This document shows positions 44,592-54,362 of a stretch of DNA of 64,000 nucleotides, in pieces (position 1 is the first letter of the stretch; every line of letters begins with the position of its first letter). A model generated the notes under the pieces. The model was given only the letters and a program-made list of their open reading frames with translations. It had not been told where the DNA came from and ran no database searches. The position numbers and the translations under genes were made by a program. This stretch comes from Elusimicrobiota bacterium (GTDB lineage: Bacteria; Elusimicrobiota; Elusimicrobia; UBA1565; UBA9628), in NCBI GenBank assembly GCA_027451985.1, contig DAIDHS010000011.1, forward strand, positions 1 through 64,000. The letters are read 5' to 3'.

Positions 44592-45892
44592 GGCGGGCCG
44601 CGCGGCGTTTGGTTTGCGCGGGCATGGCGCTGTGCTGTTGGTCGGCTTGGGGAGGAGCCCAAATGCTGATGAGTCCGGACATCTTGTCGCTGCCGCTGGC
44701 GGAGCCCGTCAAGCGCCTGCCGCGCGTCATTGTGAGCCCTCTCTACGACTTCCAGGTTTTGGGCGGGCAGAACTTTTACACCGGGGAGAACAGTTCCTTA
44801 TCCATGGACGCCAACGGCTTCGTCGCTCCCGCAATTAAGTTCAACGATGAGTGGTCGCTTCTCCCCTCCTTCGTGACCGCTTACAACGGCACGCGGCAAG
44901 TCGTCGACATCGTCGGCGGCGGAACCGCCTTCCAGTCCCAGTGGGACAACGAGGCCGCGGTGAAGGCCATCTATTCCCCGGACGGCAGCAAATGGCGTCT
45001 TAAGCCTTATTCGGACTTCAAGTACGAATTTTTGCAGCAGAGCACTCAGGAACAGCTGGGACAAGGCCTCTACGACTACTACCAGTGGGACGCGGGCATG
45101 TCCGCGGAGTACGTCTACCACGATCCGTTTTCCATCCGCTTCGGCGCGGATTACTACGCCGTGCACTTCCCCAACTACACGTCGCTGGAGTCCGAAGCGG
45201 CGACGCAATTCCAAGGCCAAAGCCTGGCCCGCGAGCTGGTGGGTAACTACATCCTGGACAGTCAGAACGCGCTTCTGACTGTTTCCGCCGACGCGCCCGT
45301 CAAGGGCAAGTTCATCGTTGAGGGCCAGGCCGGCCTGCTCTACGCCAATTATCCGCAGCAGCACTTGGTGAACGAGTCGGGGAGCCTGGACAGTCCCGTG
45401 AGGACGGACGTCACCAGCATCCTGGGCGCGAGCGTCAAGTATCCCCATCAAATCGAGTCCGGCGTGCGGGAGGTGATTTCTTTCGGCCTGAATTATCTCT
45501 ATGACAGCTCCAACCAAAACAGCTTCGACGCGACGCAGTCCCAGTACATTCCCTTTTTCTACAACTACGGCCAGCTGACCGTGACGCCGGGATTCGAGCT
45601 TTTGGTCGGACCGGATAAAAATCCAGTTGACTGGTCCGTTTCGGCGAGTTGGTGGTACGACCGCTATCCCCACCGTCCGATTCAGAGCGCGGACGGGACT
45701 TATCTGGGCCAGGCGCTTTACACCAACAACTGGATGATCCAGAGCAGCCTCAATTATCCCATGGCGCCGCATTTCAGCCTCGTTTTCAGCGCGCAGTACG
45801 GCCGCGGGACCAGCAACGACCGCTTCCAACAGTTTTATCAATACGCCTTTACGACCGGGACTTACATGTTCGGCGTGAGCTATGACTATTAA
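44588..45892 (+). CDS. Predicted outer membrane beta-barrel protein
   Basis: Signal peptide; aromatic alternating beta strands; C-terminal TGTYMFGVSYDY beta signal. Confidence 0.65.
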   Translation: MRRAARRLVCAGMALCCWSAWGGAQMLMSPDILSLPLAEPVKRLPRVIVSPLYDFQVLGGQNFYTGENSSLSMDANGFVAPAIKFNDEWSLLPSFVTAYNGTRQVVDIVGGGTAFQSQWDNEAAVKAIYSPDGSKWRLKPYSDFKYEFLQQSTQEQLGQGLYDYYQWDAGMSAEYVYHDPFSIRFGADYYAVHFPNYTSLESEAATQFQGQSLARELVGNYILDSQNALLTVSADAPVKGKFIVEGQAGLLYANYPQQHLVNESGSLDSPVRTDVTSILGASVKYPHQIESGVREVISFGLNYLYDSSNQNSFDATQSQYIPFFYNYGQLTVTPGFELLVGPDKNPVDWSVSASWWYDRYPHRPIQSADGTYLGQALYTNNWMIQSSLNYPMAPHFSLVFSAQYGRGTSNDRFQQFYQYAFTTGTYMFGVSYDY

Positions 45893-48800
45893 GGAAAGAG
45901 CCATTCAAATTGGCATTGTGGCGGCCCTGGCGTTCGTTTTTGCGCCTGCCGCTTTCGCGCTTCCTGCTTGCCCGTCGGCAGCCCTGCCTAGCTGGTGTGC
46001 CAGCGGCGAGTTCGTGGCCACTACATGCGCAGTCAGCGGCTCCACGATCTCAATCCAGGCCGCCATTAACTCTTTACCGACGATTTTGACCGGCCCGGCG
46101 TGCGTCATTATTGAAGATACCGCGACCTACAACGAATCCGTCTCCGTCTCCGGCTTCACGAACAACGGCTCGAGCATCACCATTATGGCAGACCCGGCTG
46201 ATCCAACCCCCCCCATCATCGCGCCTCCGTCTGTTGCTGCTTTCGAAATTGCGCAGGCCAGTGTCATAATCCAGGGACTGAAGATTATCCCCCCTGTTAG
46301 CATACAAGATGCAATTCTTATCTCTTCTCCTGATGTTGTTGTCGATAGCGTGTCCATTGCTGATACTGCGGGCTCCATCGCGGCTGCGGGAATTTCCTTG
46401 ACCGGTTACGACACGGTGCAAAACTTCACCGCTTCCCTGCAATCCGCTTCGGGCATTATGCTAAACGGTTCGGGCAATGTGGTTTCTGCCAGCAGTGTGA
46501 CCAATAGTTCGGCCAATAATGGCGCGCTGATTTTCGAGGCCGGCGCTTCGGGCAACCAGGTAAGCAATAGCTATTTCGCAAATTCAGGCGGCGCGACCGT
46601 CTTGATCGCCGGACCCGGAGCTAACAATAATTCCTTGAGCCAGTCGACCCTCTCTGCGAATAACAGCTCTTCCGTCGCCCTCCAGCTTTCGAGCGCGGCG
46701 CTGAATACTTTTAGCGGCGATCGCATTATTAACCCGTTGGGAGGAGCGGTCAGCTTCATTTCCGGTTCCTCGAGCAACACCATCAGCCAGAGCGTCATTC
46801 TCAGTACCAGCGCCAGCTATGCGGCGCTGTCGATAGACGCCTCCTGCCTCTCCGACACAATCCAGACAACGCAGATCTCTAATTTTTCCGGGGCCGGGGC
46901 AATCATAAATGGATCTTCGCATTCAATAACACAAAGCACCTTCACGGCCTCCTCGGGGAATTGGGCTTTGCAAATCCAAGGCAACGGCAACTCCATCGCC
47001 CAAAGCTACGTTCCCAGCCTTAGCCCCGGGATTATGATCAACGGATCTTCCAATACTGTAAGCGCGAGCGTCATTAACACGGGCGGAATGGCTCTCGAAT
47101 TGGTGTCCGCCGTTGATAGCGTCATCAGCCAAAGCACCGTGGCCAGCTCGGGTGCGGCGGGGCTCTATCTGAGCTACGCCTCCTCTACGACCGTGTCGCA
47201 ATCCTATGTCTCGGGCACCGGGGCCGCTGAAATTTTCACTTCGACTTCGACCAACATCAACGGCACGGCTCTTATCGGGACAAATTCTTCGCAGATCGCG
47301 TTCTACGTAACCAACCAAAGTTCGGGGGTGGCGTTGGCGAATGATGCGGTCTCCGGAGGCTCAGTGGGCATTAATTTTAGCTTGGGAGGTTCCGGAGTCT
47401 TGAGCCTTTCCTCGGTGTCGATTAGTGGGAGTTCCACGGGCCTTGAGATAGATTCTCAGACCCCGACCGCCATTCTCTCCGTGTCCTCCGTCACTTTCGC
47501 GTCCTTGATGCCGGGTGCGACGGCCATCGGTTTTTCAGGCGGCGTGTTCAACAGCACTTTCTCCGGCGTTAATTTCGCCGATAGCAGCGTCGCGACCAAC
47601 ATCAATGCGAGCGCCTTGGCCTCGCTGTCTTCCATCGTGATGAGCGGCAGCGTGGGCCCAAGGACCGGGCCTGGGTACGCGGATGATCCCAACCATGTGG
47701 TGGTTTGGCCCAGCCAGCCGATTTCCGCCGTCGCATACCCTGCTAACGGCGCGGCCATTAATAGTTTATCTGCCATTTCTGGAACGGCCGCGAGTCCGAC
47801 CTCGACCATTACCTCGGTTTCGGTTGCTTTGAGTTCAGGTCCAGGGTTCAACACGTGGTGGTACGGGAGCGCGTGGATACCGGGGACGTTGTCTTGGAAT
47901 TCGGCCGCTTTTACCGGCGCATCTTCCGGGACATGGGCTTGGTCCACGAGCCTCCCGACCTTTATAAGCGGCGTATCCTATCACGTCCTGGTGCAGGCAA
48001 CGGACGCGGCGGCAAGGACGCAATCGCCTGCGGCTAATTCCAGTTTCGTTTTCGACAATACTCCGCCGATCTCTTCGATCAGCGTTCCCGCCCAAGGGAG
48101 TACCGTGTCGGCGCTGGGAACCATTTCGGGAACGGCAGGCGACAGCGTTGGTGTTGCTGTCGCTTCGGTGTCGCTTAATATTCAAGATTTAAGCGCCGTG
48201 CCTTCCCTGTGCTATAACCCCGGAGCTAACAATTTCACTGCGGCGTGCCCAAATTTTTTCTCGGTCTCATCCGCTTCCGGTTCATGGTTCTATAGCGGAA
48301 CCATCCCCTGGATTTCTGGGCATAAGTACCTCATCGTGAGCAGCGCCATGGATGCCGCAAGCAACGCTCAGCAATCGTTTCCGGTCGGCACGAGTTCCAA
48401 TACGTTCACATTCAATGGTTTGGTGGTCGGGACGGTGGGCGATGGGCAGGGAACGGCATCGGTTTCTCCCGCTTCCTTTCCTGGTTGCCAGGTGCTGACG
48501 GCAACGATTTCCTACGTCGCCGGATCCTCCGGGCTTCAGTCCGGAGGCATGGTCGCCGTGAACATCCCTCCCGGCTGGAGCGGTCTGCAGGGTGAAGACG
48601 AACTCAACAACCCGCCGCTGAACCCCGGCTTCGTGCACGTCGTTTCAACTATCGGATACGGCATGCAGTTTAATCCCAGCCAAATCGGAAATGCGGTTTT
48701 AGGGACGAACTGGATGGTCTACACCGCCTCCGCGCCGCTTCCGGCCGGCGCCACGGTCCAGTTCGTGTATAGGGGTTATCCCGCGGGCGGTCCCTTGGCC

Positions 48801-51800
48801 CAGAATGCGCAGGTTTTCGCGGTGCAGGTCCAGGGTGGCCCGGGCGGGAATTTGCAGCCGATTCAGTCCCCCTCCGCAAGTTTGACGCCGGGGCCGGCTG
48901 CTAACTTGGCGTTTTATCCCAACGCTTCTTTGGCGTTGGGACCGCTGCAGAATTCGCCGACCATGTATCTGGAAGTGACCGACGCCTGCGGCATTTCCAC
49001 GGCCGCCGCTTCGGCCATCACGGCGTCGCTGTCAGGCAGCGTCAACGGCAGCCAGGATTTGGGCGCGAGCTTCTACAGCGGCGGAGCGCCTCTGGCGGGC
49101 TCTCAAATTACCATCGCGCCGGGATCGGCGCAGAGCGCCGGATTCTATTTCAACACTTCTAGCTCGTCCGCTTACGAAGATCTGCTCGCTTCGGCGACCG
49201 TATCAGGAGCGGGGATTTCTTACGCTAATCGCTATGTTCAGCTGCTTTCCTCCGGCGCTTCGATTTCGGGAGTCTCCATCGATACGGGGACCCCGGGAAG
49301 TCTTCTGAATGTTCCCCTCACCCAAAATGGATCTGTTGGCGGTGTCGCTTTCATCAATTTCAGCTTGTCCAATCCGGCCCTGAACTGGGAAGTCGTCGTC
49401 TCCAGCAATTCGACATCGTTCTCACCAAAAGTGGCCGACTTTTTCGGGGTGGGCAGCCCTGGGCGCACTTTGACTTGGAACGGGCTTAACAACATGGTCT
49501 ATCCCAATAGTTTTGTTTCGACGGGCACCTACTACGTGGAAATCATCGCCGGGGGCGGCGCTGCGGTCAATACGAGCCTATCCGTATCCGTAGGCGCGGG
49601 CGCTTCGATTTATGGAACCGTTGCAAACGGCGCGGGAGCCTCCATTTCGGTCATGGGCCCCAATGTCGGCCCCGGCAATTTCGCCCAGGCCGACACCAAC
49701 GGCAATTTCATCGTCCCAGGCTTGCAGAGCGGCGGGGTTTACAACGTCCAAATCAGCTCCATGCTGATTCTTTCGGGGGTGCCGGTCAACGTCAGCACCG
49801 GAACATCCAGCGTCACGGCCAGCGCGATGGGCACCAACATTGGGACGCTCGTCTTGCCCGTGCCCTCTTACATCGCGGTTTCGGCGACGCTGCCGCAGGC
49901 GGCTCAGAGCGAGATTTGGGGCAACGTCTCGGCCCATGACGCGAGTTATTCCAACACGGCGAATGCGGCGCTTCATTTCGCTCAGGGCAGCGCGCAGTCC
50001 GATAACGGCGCCCAGAATTTCGGCGTGACCGCCAGCACGTGGACGCAGCTTTTCCTGCCGCCCGGAACCTACGAGGTCGACGTCAACCTGCCTTCGATTA
50101 ATCTCTCGACCAGCGTGTTTAACGTCTCGTTGGCTAGCGGTTCGTCAGTCGATCTGCCGTTGTCCTTGAGCAAACAAGCGGACGTCTACGGCTACGCGTT
50201 TTTGCCGGCGGCAGCCTCCACCGGAACTTCCGTTTCCGTGCAGGCTTTTCCCGCGGGATCGTCGAGCGGGCAGGGCGGTATTTTCGGAGGAACCTTCGTG
50301 CCGCCGGGATCGTCGAGCGGGATTTACTCCCTCTTCGGCCTGTCGCCTGGAAGTTGGACCATTACGGCGCAAAGCATGGGCTACGTCGGAGTGTCAAGCG
50401 AAGTGTTCATCTCCAGCGACGCGGATGTGGGTACTGCTTCAGGCGGCGGTTTTAATTTGACCCTGAACACGGGCGGGATTATTTTCGGCACGATGACCGT
50501 TACGGGCGACAGTTCGCAGGAATCCGCCTCATCGACCTGCGGAATGTCGGGAAGCGGCTTCTGCGTCCGCGTCAATGCTTATGGCCCGGCCGCCATTTCG
50601 GGACAGGGGATTTCGGTTCATCTTGCCACCAGCACGACCCAAGCGCAAAGCACGTTTACGATTACGGGACTGCCGGACGGAGCGTACTTCCTGAAGTCCT
50701 CGCTTCCTGGTTTTGTCGGAGGAAGCCAAAACGCGGTGGTTTCGGGAGGTTCCGGGAGCGCCAATCTGGCAGTGACTGAGGCTAACGACGGTCTGACTAT
50801 TTCCGTCGATTTGCCAAGCGGAAGTTTTAATGAAGTTTCCTTAGGCTACGCCGATAATCAAGGAGACTCTAAATCTTTTGATGACATTACTCAGATTCCG
50901 GGCTTCGCGTCTTCCGGCTCCACGGCGACCGCTGTTTTCTCCGGCCTAAACCCCGGCCTCTATTCCATCGATGCATTCGATAAGGCGGACGGGATTTTCC
51001 GCCAAGTCAGCGCCGCAGTGTCCGCGGGCACGACCACGGCAGTCAACCTCGATATGTATGGGGCAACCTATTCCGTCCAAGGGTCCCTCTCTTTCTCCGG
51101 AACCCTGAGCGTGCCGGAGCCCGGCGGGTTCTCCGTGATGGTGAGCTCCGCGGCGGGCTGGATTTCCCAGGTTTCAACCGTGGCTTACTGCGTGATGGGA
51201 TCCTCCAACGGCGTCACGCTCTCGGCCGCCCAGATGCAGCTCCTTCCGGCGGGGCCCAACAACGGCGGCTTTTACGGCGGAACTCTTCAAACTCCGCCCA
51301 ACTGTTCCAACATGATGACGGGTGGATCCAATAACAACCAGGGAAACTCCAATCCCTTCCACGTGTATCTGGCGACCATCAGCGCCGATGGAAGCTTCGA
51401 TTTTTCCGGCATTCCTCCAGGACTTTACCAGTTGCGCAACAATTCCAGAATGGACTCCTCGGGCGATTCCGTTCCACAGTTCTCCCAGGTCGTGCTGGTG
51501 ACCGGACCCATCTCCGGGATTTCTTTCCCCATCGGCAGCGGTTACTCGATTTCCGGCAGCGTTCTGGCGCCGGCGCAGACGTCCTTGAGCCGCCAGGTCT
51601 TCCTGAACCTGATGGATCAAAGCAACAACTCGGTCGGCCAGCCTCTTGTTGTCTCCTTTAATAATTCCGCTTCGGCTTCGTTTTTGTTTCCCCAAGTGCC
51701 ATCTGGGAATTATCTTATCCGGCTTATGGACGGAGGCTATCCGCAGACCTACGCGGCCGCGCCTTTGGCCGTCAATGTCAATGGGCAAAGCCTCTCAGGT

Positions 51801-54362
51801 CAAGTGATCCAGCTTGTTCCCAGCGGGACCATCAAGTTCAAGCTTGCCCTTGAACAGAAGACGCCGGCTGGAAGCGATCAGTTCACCCAGATTACTCAGA
51901 ACAACGCGAATCTGCTGCCGTCTTCCTTCCAAATTCAGGCCCAAGCCGACCCGTGGTTTAATGGCGGCTATGGATCCGCTCAATTCCAAGGTGGGCAGCT
52001 TGTCTTGGACTCCAACGGCGAGGGCATGATTGCGGGTCTTCTGCCCGGAACCTACGACGTGCAGATGGCCATGCAAAACGGGCCTTCGGTGGGCAATGCC
52101 GGCTTGGTTTCTTCGAGCATTTCCGGGGTGAAGGTGACCGGAGGAGCGGTGACGGACGTGGGGACCATCAATGCCCTTTTGGGCGACCAGATTTCCGGAC
52201 GGGTCACGGACGAGAGCGGAAACCCCCTGCCCAACATCAACTTGGTCGCCCGGATTTCCCAAAGGAGCGCCGGAATCCAATTCCAGGAGCTTTCCGCCGT
52301 CACCGACGGCAACGGCTACTACGCCTTGAACGGTCTTGATCCCAACGCGCGCTATTACGACATTTATGCCGCTTACCGAGGGGATGAGGAGCATCAAGGG
52401 GAATTCCTGCCGCCCTACGAACAGAAGATCGATGAATCGGTGGACGTCAGCAGCGTGACGAACTTGAATTTTTCCCTGGCGCAGGCTCCCTACTCCGTCG
52501 GCGGGCAGGTTCTTGCCCCATCGGGTGGGCCGTCTCTCATCATTCCGTTCAACAACGGAGTAAATAACGGCGCCCAAGTCGCCCAGCCCGGAGCCGCAGT
52601 GTTCCTGCAGAAGGTCGGAGTCCCCCCGACCAGAACGCCTCTGGGCGACATCCAGTTCAATACGGACTTAAACGGCGATTTCTCCATTCCGAGCCTTGCG
52701 ACCGGAACTTACCGGATGACGATCGTTTCTCAGGGCTACTCGTCTTTCCAAGAGAACGTTCTAATTTCCTCCGCGTCTGTCAACCTCGGCTCCATCACCA
52801 TGTCGCAAGGCCCGACGCTTTCCGGAACCTTGACGACCACGAGCGGCGGCAGCCCCAGCACGAGTCAAATCCAAAACTTGATCGCGGCCACGCCGAATGT
52901 GAGCAGCGTCTTGGTAGGCTCCTTGCAGACCAACTCGCAGGCGCAGACGGTCTCGGGCTACTCCGTGAGCGGGTTCAAGCTCGGAACCGCGTATGAAATC
53001 CTGATGCTCGATTCCAATGGCAACATGGTGACTCCCCTGGAAGGTCGAGACATTGTCTTCAATTCAACCGCGCCGATGACGTTGAACATGATTTACCGCC
53101 CTTCCCCGCCGCTGGTCATGGCCAAGGCTTTCCGCCAAGGCAATGGATTCAACATTGAGTTCGACCTGAGCCAGCCTCTGCGCGACGAGACTTCCGCGGA
53201 CGATAATGCGAGCCTCATCCTCAGCACTGTCTCGGCCCAAGGAGCGCTGAGCGACGAAGCCATTTCCCAGGACCGCACGGAAGTTACGGCATTCTATACG
53301 CCCGGCATATCTGAATCGAGCTTTACTTTGCGCTTCGACGGCTACAGCAATGTGACCAACCCGGACTCTCTGGATCAGACCAACCCGCAATTCATGGCGC
53401 AGAGCACCGTCACGTTCTACACCGGCATCGGCGGCCTCAGTCAGTCCAACATCCAAAACTACATCGGCGGCGACGTCATCGCGCAGGGAGAATCTGGGCG
53501 AGTCACCCTCCCGGCCGACGCCTTCAACGTCAACGTGGCCTCCTCGGTGCAGGTGACCCTGCAGCTGGCCGAGGAGGCGCTCAATACCGGCAATCCCTCC
53601 GTGTCCGCGCTTTCTTCTCCGGGCGCGCAAAGAATAGAGTCCTTGAGCCGCTCCCCAGCATCCTATCCCTCGCAGCTCTTGGATGCGGTCGCCGCGGTGC
53701 CGCCGAGCGTCAACCCGTTGTCCTCCTTCTACAACATCTTCCTGCCCCTGGGTGTAAGCACCCTGCTTTCGAGCCCGGCCCAGCTCACTATCTCTTATTC
53801 CACCAGCGCGGCCGACCCGTCTTCCTTGAACGTCTATTGGTACAACGCTTTGGCTAACGCCTACGTGCTTCAGCAGGACGTCACCGGGGCCTCGCCCGTC
53901 ATCGACACGGTCAACCACACGATCACCATCAACGTCAGCCATTTCTCGACCTACGTCTTGTTCAACAGCAACCAGGCGCTCATCAGCAGCGGATCGGGGG
54001 CGACGGATTTTTCGGCGCACAACTTTCCCAATCCCTTCGACCTGACGGTCAAGACCGTGCAGCCGCAGCATACCGGCGGATCCTGCGGGTCGTCGTGCAG
54101 CATCCGCGGCACCATGATCGCGGTCTCCATTCCCGCGGGCATGTCCGGCGACGCTTCCATAGACATTTACAACGTCGCGGGGACCAAGGTGCGCCACATC
54201 GACTTGGGAAGCGTTTCCGGCGGCAACTACTACTACCAGAACTGGGACGGCACCAACGATGACGGGCGGGACGTAGCCAGCGGTGTCTACTTCGGCGAGC
54301 TTAAAGTGGGCGGCCAAAAAACCTTCTTCAAGATGGCCGTGATCAAGGGGTCCGGCTTATGA
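45882..54362 (+). CDS. 2826-aa surface protein: parallel beta-helix, Ig-like/carboxypeptidase-regulatory-like repeats, FlgD/T9SS-like CTD
   Basis: Signal peptide; N-terminal beta-helix repeats (SNTISQSVILST..., GNSIAQSYVPS...); later GxVxDxxGNPLPxxxV-type repeats; C-term NWDGTNDDGRDVASGVYFGELKVGGQKTFFKMAVIK. Confidence 0.88.
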   Translation: MTIKERAIQIGIVAALAFVFAPAAFALPACPSAALPSWCASGEFVATTCAVSGSTISIQAAINSLPTILTGPACVIIEDTATYNESVSVSGFTNNGSSITIMADPADPTPPIIAPPSVAAFEIAQASVIIQGLKIIPPVSIQDAILISSPDVVVDSVSIADTAGSIAAAGISLTGYDTVQNFTASLQSASGIMLNGSGNVVSASSVTNSSANNGALIFEAGASGNQVSNSYFANSGGATVLIAGPGANNNSLSQSTLSANNSSSVALQLSSAALNTFSGDRIINPLGGAVSFISGSSSNTISQSVILSTSASYAALSIDASCLSDTIQTTQISNFSGAGAIINGSSHSITQSTFTASSGNWALQIQGNGNSIAQSYVPSLSPGIMINGSSNTVSASVINTGGMALELVSAVDSVISQSTVASSGAAGLYLSYASSTTVSQSYVSGTGAAEIFTSTSTNINGTALIGTNSSQIAFYVTNQSSGVALANDAVSGGSVGINFSLGGSGVLSLSSVSISGSSTGLEIDSQTPTAILSVSSVTFASLMPGATAIGFSGGVFNSTFSGVNFADSSVATNINASALASLSSIVMSGSVGPRTGPGYADDPNHVVVWPSQPISAVAYPANGAAINSLSAISGTAASPTSTITSVSVALSSGPGFNTWWYGSAWIPGTLSWNSAAFTGASSGTWAWSTSLPTFISGVSYHVLVQATDAAARTQSPAANSSFVFDNTPPISSISVPAQGSTVSALGTISGTAGDSVGVAVASVSLNIQDLSAVPSLCYNPGANNFTAACPNFFSVSSASGSWFYSGTIPWISGHKYLIVSSAMDAASNAQQSFPVGTSSNTFTFNGLVVGTVGDGQGTASVSPASFPGCQVLTATISYVAGSSGLQSGGMVAVNIPPGWSGLQGEDELNNPPLNPGFVHVVSTIGYGMQFNPSQIGNAVLGTNWMVYTASAPLPAGATVQFVYRGYPAGGPLAQNAQVFAVQVQGGPGGNLQPIQSPSASLTPGPAANLAFYPNASLALGPLQNSPTMYLEVTDACGISTAAASAITASLSGSVNGSQDLGASFYSGGAPLAGSQITIAPGSAQSAGFYFNTSSSSAYEDLLASATVSGAGISYANRYVQLLSSGASISGVSIDTGTPGSLLNVPLTQNGSVGGVAFINFSLSNPALNWEVVVSSNSTSFSPKVADFFGVGSPGRTLTWNGLNNMVYPNSFVSTGTYYVEIIAGGGAAVNTSLSVSVGAGASIYGTVANGAGASISVMGPNVGPGNFAQADTNGNFIVPGLQSGGVYNVQISSMLILSGVPVNVSTGTSSVTASAMGTNIGTLVLPVPSYIAVSATLPQAAQSEIWGNVSAHDASYSNTANAALHFAQGSAQSDNGAQNFGVTASTWTQLFLPPGTYEVDVNLPSINLSTSVFNVSLASGSSVDLPLSLSKQADVYGYAFLPAAASTGTSVSVQAFPAGSSSGQGGIFGGTFVPPGSSSGIYSLFGLSPGSWTITAQSMGYVGVSSEVFISSDADVGTASGGGFNLTLNTGGIIFGTMTVTGDSSQESASSTCGMSGSGFCVRVNAYGPAAISGQGISVHLATSTTQAQSTFTITGLPDGAYFLKSSLPGFVGGSQNAVVSGGSGSANLAVTEANDGLTISVDLPSGSFNEVSLGYADNQGDSKSFDDITQIPGFASSGSTATAVFSGLNPGLYSIDAFDKADGIFRQVSAAVSAGTTTAVNLDMYGATYSVQGSLSFSGTLSVPEPGGFSVMVSSAAGWISQVSTVAYCVMGSSNGVTLSAAQMQLLPAGPNNGGFYGGTLQTPPNCSNMMTGGSNNNQGNSNPFHVYLATISADGSFDFSGIPPGLYQLRNNSRMDSSGDSVPQFSQVVLVTGPISGISFPIGSGYSISGSVLAPAQTSLSRQVFLNLMDQSNNSVGQPLVVSFNNSASASFLFPQVPSGNYLIRLMDGGYPQTYAAAPLAVNVNGQSLSGQVIQLVPSGTIKFKLALEQKTPAGSDQFTQITQNNANLLPSSFQIQAQADPWFNGGYGSAQFQGGQLVLDSNGEGMIAGLLPGTYDVQMAMQNGPSVGNAGLVSSSISGVKVTGGAVTDVGTINALLGDQISGRVTDESGNPLPNINLVARISQRSAGIQFQELSAVTDGNGYYALNGLDPNARYYDIYAAYRGDEEHQGEFLPPYEQKIDESVDVSSVTNLNFSLAQAPYSVGGQVLAPSGGPSLIIPFNNGVNNGAQVAQPGAAVFLQKVGVPPTRTPLGDIQFNTDLNGDFSIPSLATGTYRMTIVSQGYSSFQENVLISSASVNLGSITMSQGPTLSGTLTTTSGGSPSTSQIQNLIAATPNVSSVLVGSLQTNSQAQTVSGYSVSGFKLGTAYEILMLDSNGNMVTPLEGRDIVFNSTAPMTLNMIYRPSPPLVMAKAFRQGNGFNIEFDLSQPLRDETSADDNASLILSTVSAQGALSDEAISQDRTEVTAFYTPGISESSFTLRFDGYSNVTNPDSLDQTNPQFMAQSTVTFYTGIGGLSQSNIQNYIGGDVIAQGESGRVTLPADAFNVNVASSVQVTLQLAEEALNTGNPSVSALSSPGAQRIESLSRSPASYPSQLLDAVAAVPPSVNPLSSFYNIFLPLGVSTLLSSPAQLTISYSTSAADPSSLNVYWYNALANAYVLQQDVTGASPVIDTVNHTITINVSHFSTYVLFNSNQALISSGSGATDFSAHNFPNPFDLTVKTVQPQHTGGSCGSSCSIRGTMIAVSIPAGMSGDASIDIYNVAGTKVRHIDLGSVSGGNYYYQNWDGTNDDGRDVASGVYFGELKVGGQKTFFKMAVIKGSGL

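Noticed and set aside
44798-45904. 368-aa minus-strand ORF opposite the beta-barrel gene
   Set aside because: Shadow ORF; the plus-strand gene has signal peptide and beta-barrel pattern.
53064-54317. 417-aa minus-strand ORF inside the giant gene
   Set aside because: Antisense shadow ORF from high-GC codon usage; the plus strand has clear domains across the same region.
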